DNA of 64,000 nucleotides from DASQFQ01 sp963730115 (GTDB lineage Bacteria; Actinomycetota; Thermoleophilia; Solirubrobacterales; Solirubrobacteraceae): assembly GCA_963730115.1 (NCBI GenBank), contig CAVSQM010000010.1, forward strand, positions 92,673 through 156,672. The letters are read 5' to 3'. Positions within the stretch are counted from its first letter, which is position 1. The number at the start of each line of letters is the position of its first letter. The notes under the pieces were generated by a model. That model saw nothing but the letters and a program-made list of their open reading frames with translations. It did not search any database and was not told the origin of the DNA. Below are positions 43,442-52,447 of the stretch, piece by piece. The translations under genes were made by a program, and so were the position numbers.

Positions 43442-44037
43442 GCCACTCCCTCCAGTGGTCCGAGGCGCTCCTCCACGAGCGCCATGCAGTGCTCCTGCAC
43501 CAACTCCGGCGTCACAGCCGGATCCCCCAACGCGAGCTGGATCGCGAAGCCATCCATGAGCGCCGCGAGCGTCAGCGCGAACTTCTCGGCGTCGATCTCG
43601 GCGAACTCCCCCGCCGCCTGACCGTCCCGCACGACGTCCGTGATCGCCGCGCGCCAGCGCGCGTCCAGCCGCTCGCGCGCCGCGTTGACCTCCGGGTCGC
43701 GCAGCGCGCGCACCCACAGCTCCATCCAGAGGACGCCCTCGTCGTCCTCGCTCGGCCACAGCTGGACGATCCGCGCGAGCTTGTCGGGCGCGCTCTCCAG
43801 CGGGGCGAGCTGCTCGTTGAGGTCGGCGTAGAAGCGGTCGTCGGAGAAGCGCAGCGCCTCGGTCAGCAGCTCGTCCTTGCTGCTGAACCAGTAGAGGACG
43901 CCCGGCGCGGAGGTGCCCGCGCGCTCGGCCACGTCGGCGATGCGCGTGCCGATGACGCCGCGCTCGGCGATCACCTCGGCGGCGGCCTTGAGGATCGCGG
44001 GGCGGCGGACGTGCCCGGTCGTCGGACGCGGGCTCAC
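43438..44037 (-). CDS. TetR-family regulator 1 of the Rieske/Pot regulon
   Basis: 199 residues. The HTH AILKAAAEVIAERGVIGTRI and VAERAGTSAPGVLYWFSSKD are TetR-like. The C-terminal domain (DDEGVLWMELWVRALRDPEV) resembles BetI/TetR_C_6-type regulators, several of which respond to choline or aldehydes. It overlaps potD by 4 bp and lies between a second TetR and the transporter. It is one of two candidate readers of the palindrome at 45819-45840. Confidence 0.88.
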   Translation of the reverse strand: MSPRPTTGHVRRPAILKAAAEVIAERGVIGTRIADVAERAGTSAPGVLYWFSSKDELLTEALRFSDDRFYADLNEQLAPLESAPDKLARIVQLWPSEDDEGVLWMELWVRALRDPEVNAARERLDARWRAAITDVVRDGQAAGEFAEIDAEKFALTLAALMDGFAIQLALGDPAVTPELVQEHCMALVEERLGPLEGVA

Positions 44038-44060
44038 CGATGAGTTATCCGAACGGCGAT

Positions 44061-44651
44061 TCAGTGAACGTAGCCGCTCGGTGCCTCGTCGCGCAAGCCC
44101 AGGTCACCCGCGAGTGCGTGCCAAACCTCGGCCCTGGCGCGTTCGAGCGGCATGTCGGGGTCGCCGAGCAGCGCACGCACGCCGAAGCCGTCGATCATGG
44201 CGAGCGTGCGGTCCGCGATCGCGCCGGCGTCGACGGCGCCGAAGTCGCCCTCCTCGATCGCCGTGCGAAACCAGACGTTCATGCGCGCGTAGAGCTTCGC
44301 GGCGGTCGGGCGCAGCTCGGGGTGGCGGACGGCGCGCAGCCACAGCTCGACCCACAGCACCCAGTCGCGCTCGAGCTCGCCGGGCAGCGGCAGGCACTGC
44401 TCGATCATCGCCTTCAGTCGGATGACCGGGTCGCTGCTGCTCTCCTCACGCACCTCGCCGGCGGTCTCGAACGAGTGCTCGAGCGCCTCGGCCAGCAGGG
44501 CCTCCCGGGTCGCGAAGTGGTAGTGCACGAGCGCGGTCGAGACCCGCGCGTCCATCGCGATGCGGGCGATCCGCACCGCGTCGATCCCGTCGCCCGCGAT
44601 CCGCTCGACCGCCGCGTCGAGGATCCGCTCACGAGCGGAACGTTCGGTCAC
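44061..44651 (-). CDS. TetR-family regulator 2 of the Rieske/Pot regulon
   Basis: 196 residues. The HTH is RERILDAAVERIAGDGIDAV, with DARVSTALVHYHFATREALL. The ligand domain again has VLWVELWLRAVRHPELRPTA, so the two TetR genes look paralogous. GTG 44651 overlaps the Rieske stop by 4 bp. A gap of 23 bp separates it from TetR 1 downstream. Two tandem repressors in one catabolic operon is unusual and may sense different intermediates. Confidence 0.87.
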   Translation of the reverse strand: MTERSARERILDAAVERIAGDGIDAVRIARIAMDARVSTALVHYHFATREALLAEALEHSFETAGEVREESSSDPVIRLKAMIEQCLPLPGELERDWVLWVELWLRAVRHPELRPTAAKLYARMNVWFRTAIEEGDFGAVDAGAIADRTLAMIDGFGVRALLGDPDMPLERARAEVWHALAGDLGLRDEAPSGYVH

Positions 44652-45784
44652 CGCGACAGGTACGCCTCGGCCACGAGCTGGTCGAAGGCGTGGACGGTCG
44701 TCTCGTTGTCCGTGTAGCGGCCCGGGACGTGACCGCGCGAGCCGATCCCGCGTTGCACGAGCTCGCACACCTCCCAGTCCTGGCGGTTGACCATGTCCCA
44801 GAAGCCGACCGCGTCGGACGGGTCGAACTCGGGCATCGCCGCCGTCTCGGGCTCGAAGTACCACTCGCAGACGACCTCGGTGCGCCCGGGGCCGCGCGGC
44901 CACAGCGTGTGGACCATCACGTAGTCGGGGTGCAGCGAGACCAGCAGGTTGGGGAAGAGCGCGAAGTAGAGGACGTCGCGCTGCTCCTTATCGGTCAGTC
45001 CCTTGATCGCCGGGCGGTGGACGTGGCCGCCGTTCTGGGCCATCGTCTCGGCGCCCTCATTGAGCGTCATCGAGCCGCCGCACCAGGCGCCGGCGCCGTA
45101 GTACTCGTCGCCGCTCAGGTAGTGCGAGAGGCGGTTGAGCTCGGGGTGCACGCCGGGGCAGTGCAAGCACTCGGAGTAGTTCTCGACGATCGCCTTCCAG
45201 TTCGACTCGACGTCGTAGGTGATCGCGCCGTGGCGCTCGAGATCGCCGACGCGGTACCGCTCCAGGTGCTGCGTGAGGTCGCCGACGTGGTCGTCGAGCG
45301 GGCCGGCGGTGCCGGAGACGTCGGCGAACAGCAGGCCGTGGCGCTCCTCCATGCGGACCGCGGTGAGGCTGATGTTGGCCGGGTCGAAGTTCTCGATCTC
45401 GTCGGTGTGGGGCGCCGACTTCAGCGCGCCGTCGAAGCCGTAGCACCAGGCGTGGTAGGGGCACTGGAGGCGGCGCATGGTGCCTTCGGGCTCGCTCACC
45501 AGGCGCGCGCCGCGGTGGCGGCAGACGTTGAATACGCCGTGGGCCCGGCCCTCGTCGTCGCCCATGAACAGCAGGCTCTCGCCGCCGATGTCGCGCGTGA
45601 CGAACGCGCCGCGCGAGGCCAGCGGCTGCTTGTGGCCGATGCACACCCAGCCGCCCAGGAAGAGGTGCTCCGCCTCCCAGGCGGCGACCTCCTCGTCGAC
45701 GTAGGCGCGCGGCGGGAGCTGGCTGGCCTCGAGCAGCGGGCGCCGGGTCTCCGCCAGCTCGGCCTCGGTGAAGGGCGGCGTCAT
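44648..45784 (-). CDS. Rieske non-haem iron oxygenase alpha subunit
   Basis: 378 residues. The Rieske [2Fe-2S] ligands are CRHRG (Cys-x-His) and LQCPYHAWCYG (Cys-x2-His). The catalytic domain has NYSECLHCPGVHPELNRLSH, which gives the two His iron ligands, with a Glu three residues before the first His. The bridging position is Asp in naphthalene-type oxygenases. Glu there is known for quaternary-amine enzymes such as carnitine oxygenase CntA. A late Asp in FWDMVNRQDWEVC completes the facial triad. It is the first gene of a seven-gene operon with PotABCD. No reductase partner lies nearby. Confidence 0.9.
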   Translation of the reverse strand: MTPPFTEAELAETRRPLLEASQLPPRAYVDEEVAAWEAEHLFLGGWVCIGHKQPLASRGAFVTRDIGGESLLFMGDDEGRAHGVFNVCRHRGARLVSEPEGTMRRLQCPYHAWCYGFDGALKSAPHTDEIENFDPANISLTAVRMEERHGLLFADVSGTAGPLDDHVGDLTQHLERYRVGDLERHGAITYDVESNWKAIVENYSECLHCPGVHPELNRLSHYLSGDEYYGAGAWCGGSMTLNEGAETMAQNGGHVHRPAIKGLTDKEQRDVLYFALFPNLLVSLHPDYVMVHTLWPRGPGRTEVVCEWYFEPETAAMPEFDPSDAVGFWDMVNRQDWEVCELVQRGIGSRGHVPGRYTDNETTVHAFDQLVAEAYLSR

Positions 45785-45792
45785 GGCGTCGC

Positions 45793-45798
45793 AATCTA
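45793..45798 (-). promoter_or_regulatory. -10 box TAGATT of the Rieske operon
   Basis: On the minus strand TAGATT ends 8 nt before the ATG at 45784, which makes the operon transcript leaderless. Confidence 0.45.
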
Positions 45799-45814
45799 TC
45801 AGGAGTTCGTGCGT

Positions 45815-45843
45815 TTGACTACATGATCAGGATCACGTAGGTT
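45815..45843 (+). promoter_or_regulatory. Promoter of the FAD/acyl-CoA operon (TTGACT, 17 nt, TAGGTT)
   Basis: TTGACT at 45815-45820 and TAGGTT at 45838-45843 are 17 nt apart, an ideal spacing. The ATG follows 8 nt later. The spacer is filled by the palindrome 45819-45840. Confidence 0.6.
45819..45840. promoter_or_regulatory. 22-bp operator-like palindrome between the divergent operons
   Basis: Arms CTACATGATC and GATCACGTAG are separated by AG; 9 of 10 positions pair. It lies between the -35 and -10 of the rightward promoter and upstream of the leftward one, as expected for a TetR operator controlling both. Confidence 0.6.
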
Positions 45844-45851
45844 GCCCGTCC

Positions 45852-47531
45852 ATGACCGAATACGACGCGATCGTCGTCGGCGGGGGCCACAACGGGCTCA
45901 CCGCGGCGGCTTACCTTGCGCGGGCCGGGCTACGCGTCTGCGTGGTCGAGCGCCGCGACATCCTCGGAGGGGCCTGTGTGACCGAGGAGGTGTGGCCGGG
46001 GCATCGCATCTCGCGCGCCTCCTACGTGGTCTCGCTCCTGCAGCCGACCGTGGTCAAGGACCTGCGGCTCAAAGACTTCGGCTACGAGGTCCACCCGCTC
46101 GATCCCGCCTACGCGACGATCGACGCGGACGGCCGCGTCCTCTTCTTCCACAACGACCAGCGCAAGACGTGCGAGTCGCTCGCGCGCTTCTCGAAGAAGG
46201 ACGCCGAGGCGCTGCCGGCCTTCGAGGACATGCTCGACCGGATGGCCGGCTTCCTGCGCCCGCTGATGCTGCGGCCGCCGCCGGCGCTGGGGTCCAAGCG
46301 CCCGGGCGACCTGCTGTCGCTCATGCGCGAGGCCGGGCGGGCGGCGGGCCTGTCCAAGAAGGACGTCCACGACTTCTACCGCGTGATGACGATGTCGGTC
46401 GGCGATCTGCTCGACGACTGGTTCGAGAACGACCTGTACAAGGGCGCGACCGCGTCGACCGGCGTGGTCGGCGTGTGGGCCGGGCCGCGGACGCCGGGCA
46501 CCGCCTACAACCTGCTGCACCACGCGCTGGGCGAGATCGACGGCGTCCCCGGGCTGTGGGGGCACGTCAAGGGCGGCATGGGCGCGATCTCGATGGCGAT
46601 CGCGCGCTCGGCCGAGGCGTCGGGCGCGGTCGTGCGGACGGGCGCGGGTGTCAGCTCGATCGACGTCCGCGACGGGCGGACGATCGGCGTGACGCTCGAG
46701 TCGGGCGAGGAGCTTCGGGCAGGGGTGGTCGTCTCGGGTGCGCACCCGAAGACGACCGTGCTGGATCTCACGGGGGCGGAGCATTTCCCCGAGGAGGTCG
46801 TCGAGGACATGCAGCGCTACAAGACGCGCGGCGGGTCGGTGAAGGTGAACTGGGTGCTGTCGGAGCCGCCGCACTACGAGGGCGTGACCGACGAGGACCG
46901 CCACATGCTGCTGCGCTCGGGCGTGGCGTTCTGCCCGTCGATCGACTACCTCGAGCGGGCTTGGCAGGACGCGGTGCGGGGCCGGCCGGCGGAGGCACCG
47001 TACCTCGAGGTCGAGGTGCCGACCACGATCGACGACACGCTCACCGACGACGGCTCGACGGTGGTCACGATGTTCACGCAGTACGGGCCGTACAACGAGG
47101 AGGGCTGGCCGGAGGGCTCGCGCGAGCGCTACGGGCAGCAGTGCCTCGACACGCTGGGGGCGGTGGCGCCGAACGTGAAGGACGCGGTCGTCCACCACGA
47201 GGTGCTCGCCCCGCCGGACCTGGAGCGGATCTTCGGGCTGCTGGGCGGCAACATCTTCCAGGGCGAGCAGGGCCTGGACCAGATGGCGTTCATGCGGCCG
47301 TCGCCCGCTCTGGCGCAGTACGCGACGCCGGTCGACGGGCTCTACCTGTGCGGCGCGGGGACGCACCCGGGCGGCGGCGTCATGGCCGCCGGCGGGCACA
47401 ACGCGGCCAAGCGGATCCTGCACGACCAGCGGTGGAAGAAGCTGCGGCGAGCCATCCCGTCGCGCGAGCGAAGCGGTGACGAGGCCTTTGGCCGAGGCAG
47501 TGGCCACGCGGACGCCAAGGTCCCCGTGTGA
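45852..47531 (+). CDS. COG1233 FAD-dependent oxidoreductase (PYROXD2/phytoene-dehydrogenase-like), copy 1
   Basis: 559 residues. The FAD site is DAIVVGGGHNGLTAAAYLAR with VERRDILGGACVTEEV, and the C-terminal FAD loop is LYLCGAGTHPGGGVMAAGGH. The family includes carotenoid desaturases, amine-oxidase relatives and PYROXD2. Conserved marks include GGMGAISMAIARSAEASGAV and NIFQGEQGLDQMAFMRP. It is the first gene of the rightward operon, and its product is a candidate for oxidising the Rieske product. It overlaps the acyl-CoA dehydrogenase gene by 4 bp. It is paralogous to the enzyme at 50833. Confidence 0.87.
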   Translation: MTEYDAIVVGGGHNGLTAAAYLARAGLRVCVVERRDILGGACVTEEVWPGHRISRASYVVSLLQPTVVKDLRLKDFGYEVHPLDPAYATIDADGRVLFFHNDQRKTCESLARFSKKDAEALPAFEDMLDRMAGFLRPLMLRPPPALGSKRPGDLLSLMREAGRAAGLSKKDVHDFYRVMTMSVGDLLDDWFENDLYKGATASTGVVGVWAGPRTPGTAYNLLHHALGEIDGVPGLWGHVKGGMGAISMAIARSAEASGAVVRTGAGVSSIDVRDGRTIGVTLESGEELRAGVVVSGAHPKTTVLDLTGAEHFPEEVVEDMQRYKTRGGSVKVNWVLSEPPHYEGVTDEDRHMLLRSGVAFCPSIDYLERAWQDAVRGRPAEAPYLEVEVPTTIDDTLTDDGSTVVTMFTQYGPYNEEGWPEGSRERYGQQCLDTLGAVAPNVKDAVVHHEVLAPPDLERIFGLLGGNIFQGEQGLDQMAFMRPSPALAQYATPVDGLYLCGAGTHPGGGVMAAGGHNAAKRILHDQRWKKLRRAIPSRERSGDEAFGRGSGHADAKVPV

Positions 47532-48703
47532 GCGCAACGCTCGACCTCACGGAGCTCACGCCCGAACAGGCGGATCTCCAGGCCCGCGCGCGCCGCTTCG
47601 TCGAAGACGTCCTCTTCCCGCTCGAGGAGAAGGCCGAGCGGGCGGGCGGCGTGTTGCCGGAGGAGGACGTCGCCCGCATCAGGTCGGAGGCGATGGCGGC
47701 CGAGCTGCACGGCGGGCTGCACGCCCGCGAACACGGAGGGCAGGGCTGGTCGAAGCTCGAGTGGGTGCTCGTCGAGGAGCAGCTCGGGCGCTCGACCAAC
47801 GCGCTGTCGTGGCACATCCCGACCGCCTACAACGTCCTGGCGTCGGGGTCGCCGGAGCAGATCGACCGCTGGCTGCGGCCGTCGCTGCGGGGCGAGGGCC
47901 ACGACGCCTACGCGGTGACCGAGGAGCACGCGGGCTCGGACCCGTCGGGGATCGCGACGACCGCGCGGCGCGCCGACGGCGGCTGGGTGATCGACGGCGA
48001 GAAGTGGTTCGTGACGTCCGGCGACATCGCGTCGGTCTACATCGTCGTGGCGATGGTCGAGGGGGAGGGGCCGACGCTGTTCCTCGTCGACGCGACGCTG
48101 CCGGGGATCTCGATCGTCGACGACCCGCCGTTCACGCACACCTATCCGCACGGGCACCCGACGATCCGCTTCTCCGGGGTGGAGGTGCGCGACGAGGACA
48201 TCATCGGCGGGCTCGGCGCCGGCGACGACCTCCAGCGCGCCTGGTTCACCGAGGAGCGGATCGGGATCGCGGCGCGGGGCGTCGGCGCGATGTGGCGGCT
48301 GCTCGACGAGGCGACCGCGTGGGCGCTGACGCGCGAGCAGGGCGGCCGCCGGATCATGGACCACCAGGGAGTCTCGTTCCCGCTGGCGGACTCCGCCGCC
48401 GACGCCGCGGCGGGGCGGGCGCTGACGCTGCAGGTGGCGCGGCTGGCCGACGCGGGGGCCGACCCGAAGATCGTGCACGCGAAGGCGTCGATGGCGAAGC
48501 TGTTCGTGTCCGAGGCCGCGTACCGGTGCGCCGACCGCGCGGTCCAGGTCTTCGGCGGGCGCGGCTATCTGCGCACCAACGTCGCCGAGCGCTTCCTGCG
48601 CGAGCTGCGCGTCGACCGGATCTGGGAAGGGACCAGCGAGATCCAGCGCCTGATCGTCGCGCGCGCGCTCGAGCGGCGCGGGGTCGAGCGCACCCTGCAC
48701 TGA
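47528..48703 (+). CDS. Acyl-CoA dehydrogenase
   Basis: 391 residues. The fold is shown by AYAVTEEHAGSDPSGIATTA (FAD/substrate), WVIDGEKWFVTSGDIASVYI, FTEERIGIAARGVGAMWRLL and AVQVFGGRGYLRTNVAERFL, ending RVDRIWEGTSEIQRLIVARA. The catalytic Glu is typically in the IWEGTSEIQ region. It introduces a 2,3-double bond in an acyl-CoA and passes electrons to ETF. It follows the FAD enzyme and precedes the CoA ligase, so it probably acts on the CoA thioester made by that ligase. Confidence 0.93.
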   Translation: MSATLDLTELTPEQADLQARARRFVEDVLFPLEEKAERAGGVLPEEDVARIRSEAMAAELHGGLHAREHGGQGWSKLEWVLVEEQLGRSTNALSWHIPTAYNVLASGSPEQIDRWLRPSLRGEGHDAYAVTEEHAGSDPSGIATTARRADGGWVIDGEKWFVTSGDIASVYIVVAMVEGEGPTLFLVDATLPGISIVDDPPFTHTYPHGHPTIRFSGVEVRDEDIIGGLGAGDDLQRAWFTEERIGIAARGVGAMWRLLDEATAWALTREQGGRRIMDHQGVSFPLADSAADAAAGRALTLQVARLADAGADPKIVHAKASMAKLFVSEAAYRCADRAVQVFGGRGYLRTNVAERFLRELRVDRIWEGTSEIQRLIVARALERRGVERTLH

Positions 48704-48707
48704 GCGC

Positions 48708-50836
48708 GTGGACCTCACCCGCCTCCTCCACCCGCGCACCGTCGCCGTCGTGGGCGCGACCGAGCGCCGGGAGGCGTACGGCTCCGAGACGCTGATCAAC
48801 CTCCGCCGGATGGGGTTCCAGGGCGAGGTCTGGGCGGTGAACCCGGGGCGCGAGTCGGTCCACGGCGTCCCGTGCTTCCCGACGCTGTCCGACCTGCCCG
48901 CGGCGCCCGACGCAGTCGTGGTCGCGGTGCCGGCCGCCGAAGGTCCCGGCGGTCATCGACGAGGCCGGGCGAGTAGGCGCGGGCGGAGCCGTCGTCTTCG
49001 CTGCCGGCTTCGCCGAAGGAATGTCCTCGGCCAGCCGCGGAGGGTCGTCCGCCGGAGGGGGTCCTCCGGCTCCGGGGATTGCGGCCGGCGCTTCCCTCGA
49101 GGCCGACCTGCGCGCCGCGGCCTTGCGCCACTCGCTCCCCGTCTGCGGCCCGAACTGCGACGGGCTGATCTCGCTCCACGCGCGCGCGGCGCTGTGGGGG
49201 GACGCGCTCGCGCCGATGGAGCCGGGGCACGTCGGGCTCGTCTCGCAGAGCGGCAACCTCGTCGTCAACGCGCTCGGCACCCGCCGCGGCCTGCGGCTGC
49301 ACACCGCGGTCTCGTCCGGCAACCAGACGGTCGTCTCCACCGCCGGCTGGCTCGCCCACCTCGCGACGGAGCCGGAGCTGCGGTCGGTCGCGCTGATGAT
49401 CGAGGACGCCGGCGACGGCGCGGAGCTGTGCGAGGCGCTGGCGGCGTGCGCCGACGCGGGCATCGGCGTCGCGATCCTCAAGATCGGGGCGTCGGAGGTC
49501 GGCGCCGCCGCGGCTGCCGCCCACACCGGCGCGCTGGCCGGCGACCACCGGGTGTTCCGCGCGCTCGCGCGCGAGGCCGGCGCCGCGTGGGCGGAGGACG
49601 TGCACGACCTGCTCGAGCTCGCGAAGGCGCTCGCCGTCCGCGGCGCCCGGCCGCGCGGCCGCGGGCTCGGGATCCTCACCTGCTCGGGGGGAGACTCGGG
49701 GCTCGGCGCGGACGAGGCGGAGCGGCTCGGCCTCGAGCTCCCCGCGTTCGCGCCGGCCACCGAGACCGCGCTCGCCGAGCGCCTCCCGGCCGCGGCCACG
49801 ATCGCCAACCCGCTCGACTACACCGCGCTGATCTGGGGCGACCGCGAATGGCAGCGCGACATCGTCGGCCTCGTCGGCGAGGACCCGAACATCGACCAGG
49901 TGCTCGTCTTCTACGACCACCCGCCGGGCCTCCAGGGCGCCTCCGCCGAGAGCTGGCAGGCGGTCGAGGACGGCATCCTCGACGGCGCCGCCGCGAGCCC
50001 GGTCCCGGTCCTCGTCGCCGCCACTCTGCCGGAGCTGCTCGACGACGCGGCCGCCTGGCGCTTCGCCGAGGCGGGCGTCGCCGCCGTCGGCGGCCTCCGC
50101 ACAGGGCTCGCCTGCGCGGCCGCGCTGCAGACCTCGCCGCCCGACTCCGCCCGCCTCCGCGAGATGGCCGCCGCCGCGCGCGAAGCGGCTCCGAACGGCG
50201 CCAACGGGACTGCGGCCGCCCCCAACGGATCCCCTCCGCGCGGCCGCTGGCTCGCCGAGCATCAGGCCAAGGACCTGCTTCGGGCCGCTCAGATTCCGGT
50301 CGTCGAGGGCCGCGTCGTCGCCGGCGAGGACGACGCCGTCGCCGCGCTCACCGAGCTCGGCGGGCCCGTGGCGGTCAAGCTGAGCAGCCCCGAGGTCCGG
50401 CACAAGGCCGCGGCCGGGGCGCTCGCCCTCGACCTCGCCGCGGAGCCCGACGTCCGCGCCGCCTGGCGCTCGTTCAGCGCGGCCGGCGCCGTGCTCGTGG
50501 AACGGATGGCCGCTCCCGGCGTCGAGCTGATCGTCTCCGTCCGCCGCGACGCCGTCGTGCCCGCGCTCGTCATCGGCCTCGGCGGCTCGCTCGCCGAGGT
50601 GCTCGACGACGTGGTCGTCGTCCCGCTGCCCGCCACGCCCGCGCGCGTGGAGCAGGCGCTCATGCAGCTCAAGGGCGCCGCCCTGCTCGCCCAGGCCGAC
50701 CTTCCCGCCGCCGCCCGCCTCGCGGCCGGCCTCGACCCACCTGCCGGGCCTCGAGCTCGTCGAGTGCAACCCCGTCCTGGTCCACAACGAAGGCGCCGTC
50801 GTCGTGGACGCCGTTGCCAAGGAGATCTCCCCATGA
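48708..50836 (+). CDS. ADP-forming acyl-CoA synthetase (two frameshifts)
   Basis: About 708 residues, reconstructed across insertions near 48946 and 50744. The CoA-binding domain begins LLHPRTVAVVGATERREAYG and includes SLPVCGPNCDGLI and VGLVSQSGNLVVNALGTRRG (the catalytic His/Ser region). The C-terminal ATP-grasp part has GRWLAEHQAKDLLRAAQIPV and PVAVKLSSPEVRHKAAAGAL, ending GLDHLPGLELVECNPVLVHN and VVVDAVAKEISP. It makes acyl-CoA from acid with ATP (or runs in reverse), as in acetate and other acid ligases with CoA-binding plus ATP-grasp parts. It overlaps the next FAD gene by 4 bp. Confidence 0.87.
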
Positions 50837-52429
50837 ACGCGATCGCAGAGCAGCTCGGCGAGGTCGGCCTGCCCCGCCCCGATCAAGGAGCTCGCCGCCA
50901 AGACCTGGGACGCCGTCATCGTCGGCGGCGGCCACAACGGCCTCACCTGCGCCGCCTACCTCGCCAAGGCCGGCCAGTCGGTGCTCGTCCTCGAGCGCCG
51001 CGAGCGGCTCGGCGGCGCGTGCACGCTCGAGCGCCCGTTCGCCGACCCCGAGTACGTCGTCAGCCCCTGCGCCTACGTCGTCGGCCTGCTCGACGACGTC
51101 GTGATCAAGGAGCTGCAGCTCAAGGAGCGAGGGCTCCACGTCCACGTCGCCGACCCGAACCTGTGGGTCCCGTTCCCCGACGGCACGTCGTTCGGCCAGT
51201 GGCTCGACGACGCCCGCACCCAGCGGGACCTCGAGACGCTGAAGGTCAGCGCCAAGGACCAGAAGGGCTACTGGGAATACGAGCACCTCTTCGACGAGAT
51301 CCGCAAGCGCCTGCGCACCGGCGAGCGCGACACCTGGGTCGGCGAGTCGCCCACCCGCCCCGAGCTCGAGGAGCTCCTGCACGGCGACCAGACGATGATC
51401 GACGTCGTCTTCGACGCCTCCATCAAGGAGGTCCTCGACGACTACATGGACGACCAGCGTCTCAAGGACGCCCTCTTCGGCCAGGGCATCATCGGCGCCT
51501 GGGCCGGCCCGCACGACAAGGGCACCGCGAGCATCAAGCTCATGCACTACCAGGGCGACCTCGAGGGCGGCGGCCCGCTGTGGGGCTACGTCCGCGGCGG
51601 CATGGGGATGATCAGCTTCGCGATCGCCGACGCCGCCCAGGAGGCGGGCGCCACGCTCGCCACCGGCGTCCCCGTCGCGCAGATCGTCCCCGACTCCGGC
51701 GTCGTGCTCGAGGACGGGACCACGATCAACGCCAGGACCGTGATCTGCAACGCCGACCCCAAGGTCGCCATGCGCCTGCTCGGCGACGACGCGCCCACCG
51801 ACCTGCGGGACCGCCTCGAGACATGGCAGCTCCGCAGCCCCGTGGTCAAGTTCAACGCCGCGCTGAACCGCCTCCCCACCTGGACCGCCGCGCCCGGCGA
51901 GGACTTCCCCGCCCGCGGCACCGTCGACGTGACCACCGGCCTCGACGCCGCCCAGGACGCCTTCCACCGCGTCACCCAGGGTGAGGCGGCCGTCGGCTTC
52001 GGCGAGATCTACGTCCAGACCGTCCACGACCCGACCCCCGCCCCCGAGGGCCGCCACCTCCTCAGCGTCTTCGGCCAGTACGCGCCCTACGAGTTCGACT
52101 GGGACAACCGCCGCGGCGAGGTCGCACGCCAGTTCATCGACCTCATCGCCGCCTTCGCACCCGACTTCGAGGACACGCTCGAGCACTACGAGGTCCTCGG
52201 CCCGCCCGACATCGAGGAGCGCATCGGCCTCACGCAGGGCAACATCTTCCAGGGCGAGACGATGCCCGACCAGATGTGGGAGCACCGCCTCCCGAGCCGC
52301 ACCGCGCTGCCCGGCTTCTACCTGTGCGGCGCCGCCACCCACCCGGCGGGCTCCGTGATCGCCCTCAACGGCCGCAACGCCGCAATGGCCGTGCTCGAGG
52401 ATGCACAACTTCGCGCGGGAGTTGTTTAA
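50833..52429 (+). CDS. COG1233 FAD-dependent oxidoreductase, copy 2 (one frameshift)
   Basis: About 532 residues. After an extra C near 50877 the frame reads APIKELAAKTWDAVIVGGGH, NGLTCAAYLAKAGQSVLVLE and RRERLGGACTLE, the FAD-binding start. The end is GFYLCGAATHPAGSVIALNG. The middle has GPLWGYVRGGMGMISFAIAD and NIFQGETMPDQMWEHRLPS, matching copy 1 at the same places. A second enzyme of the same family in one operon suggests two successive oxidations or two similar substrates. It is the last gene of the rightward operon. Confidence 0.86.
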
Positions 52430-52434
52430 CCCCC

Positions 52435-52440
52435 TAGCAT
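52435..52440 (+). promoter_or_regulatory. Putative -10 box TAGCAT of the secreted propeller gene
   Basis: TAGCAT ends 7 nt before the GTG at 52448. Confidence 0.4.
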
Positions 52441-52447
52441 TCGCGCC

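Noticed and set aside
40643..50877. Programmed frameshifting in potA and the FAD genes
   Set aside because: No slippery heptamer or downstream structure is seen, and the same kind of single-base shift affects unrelated genes all over the window. An error or decay explanation is simpler.
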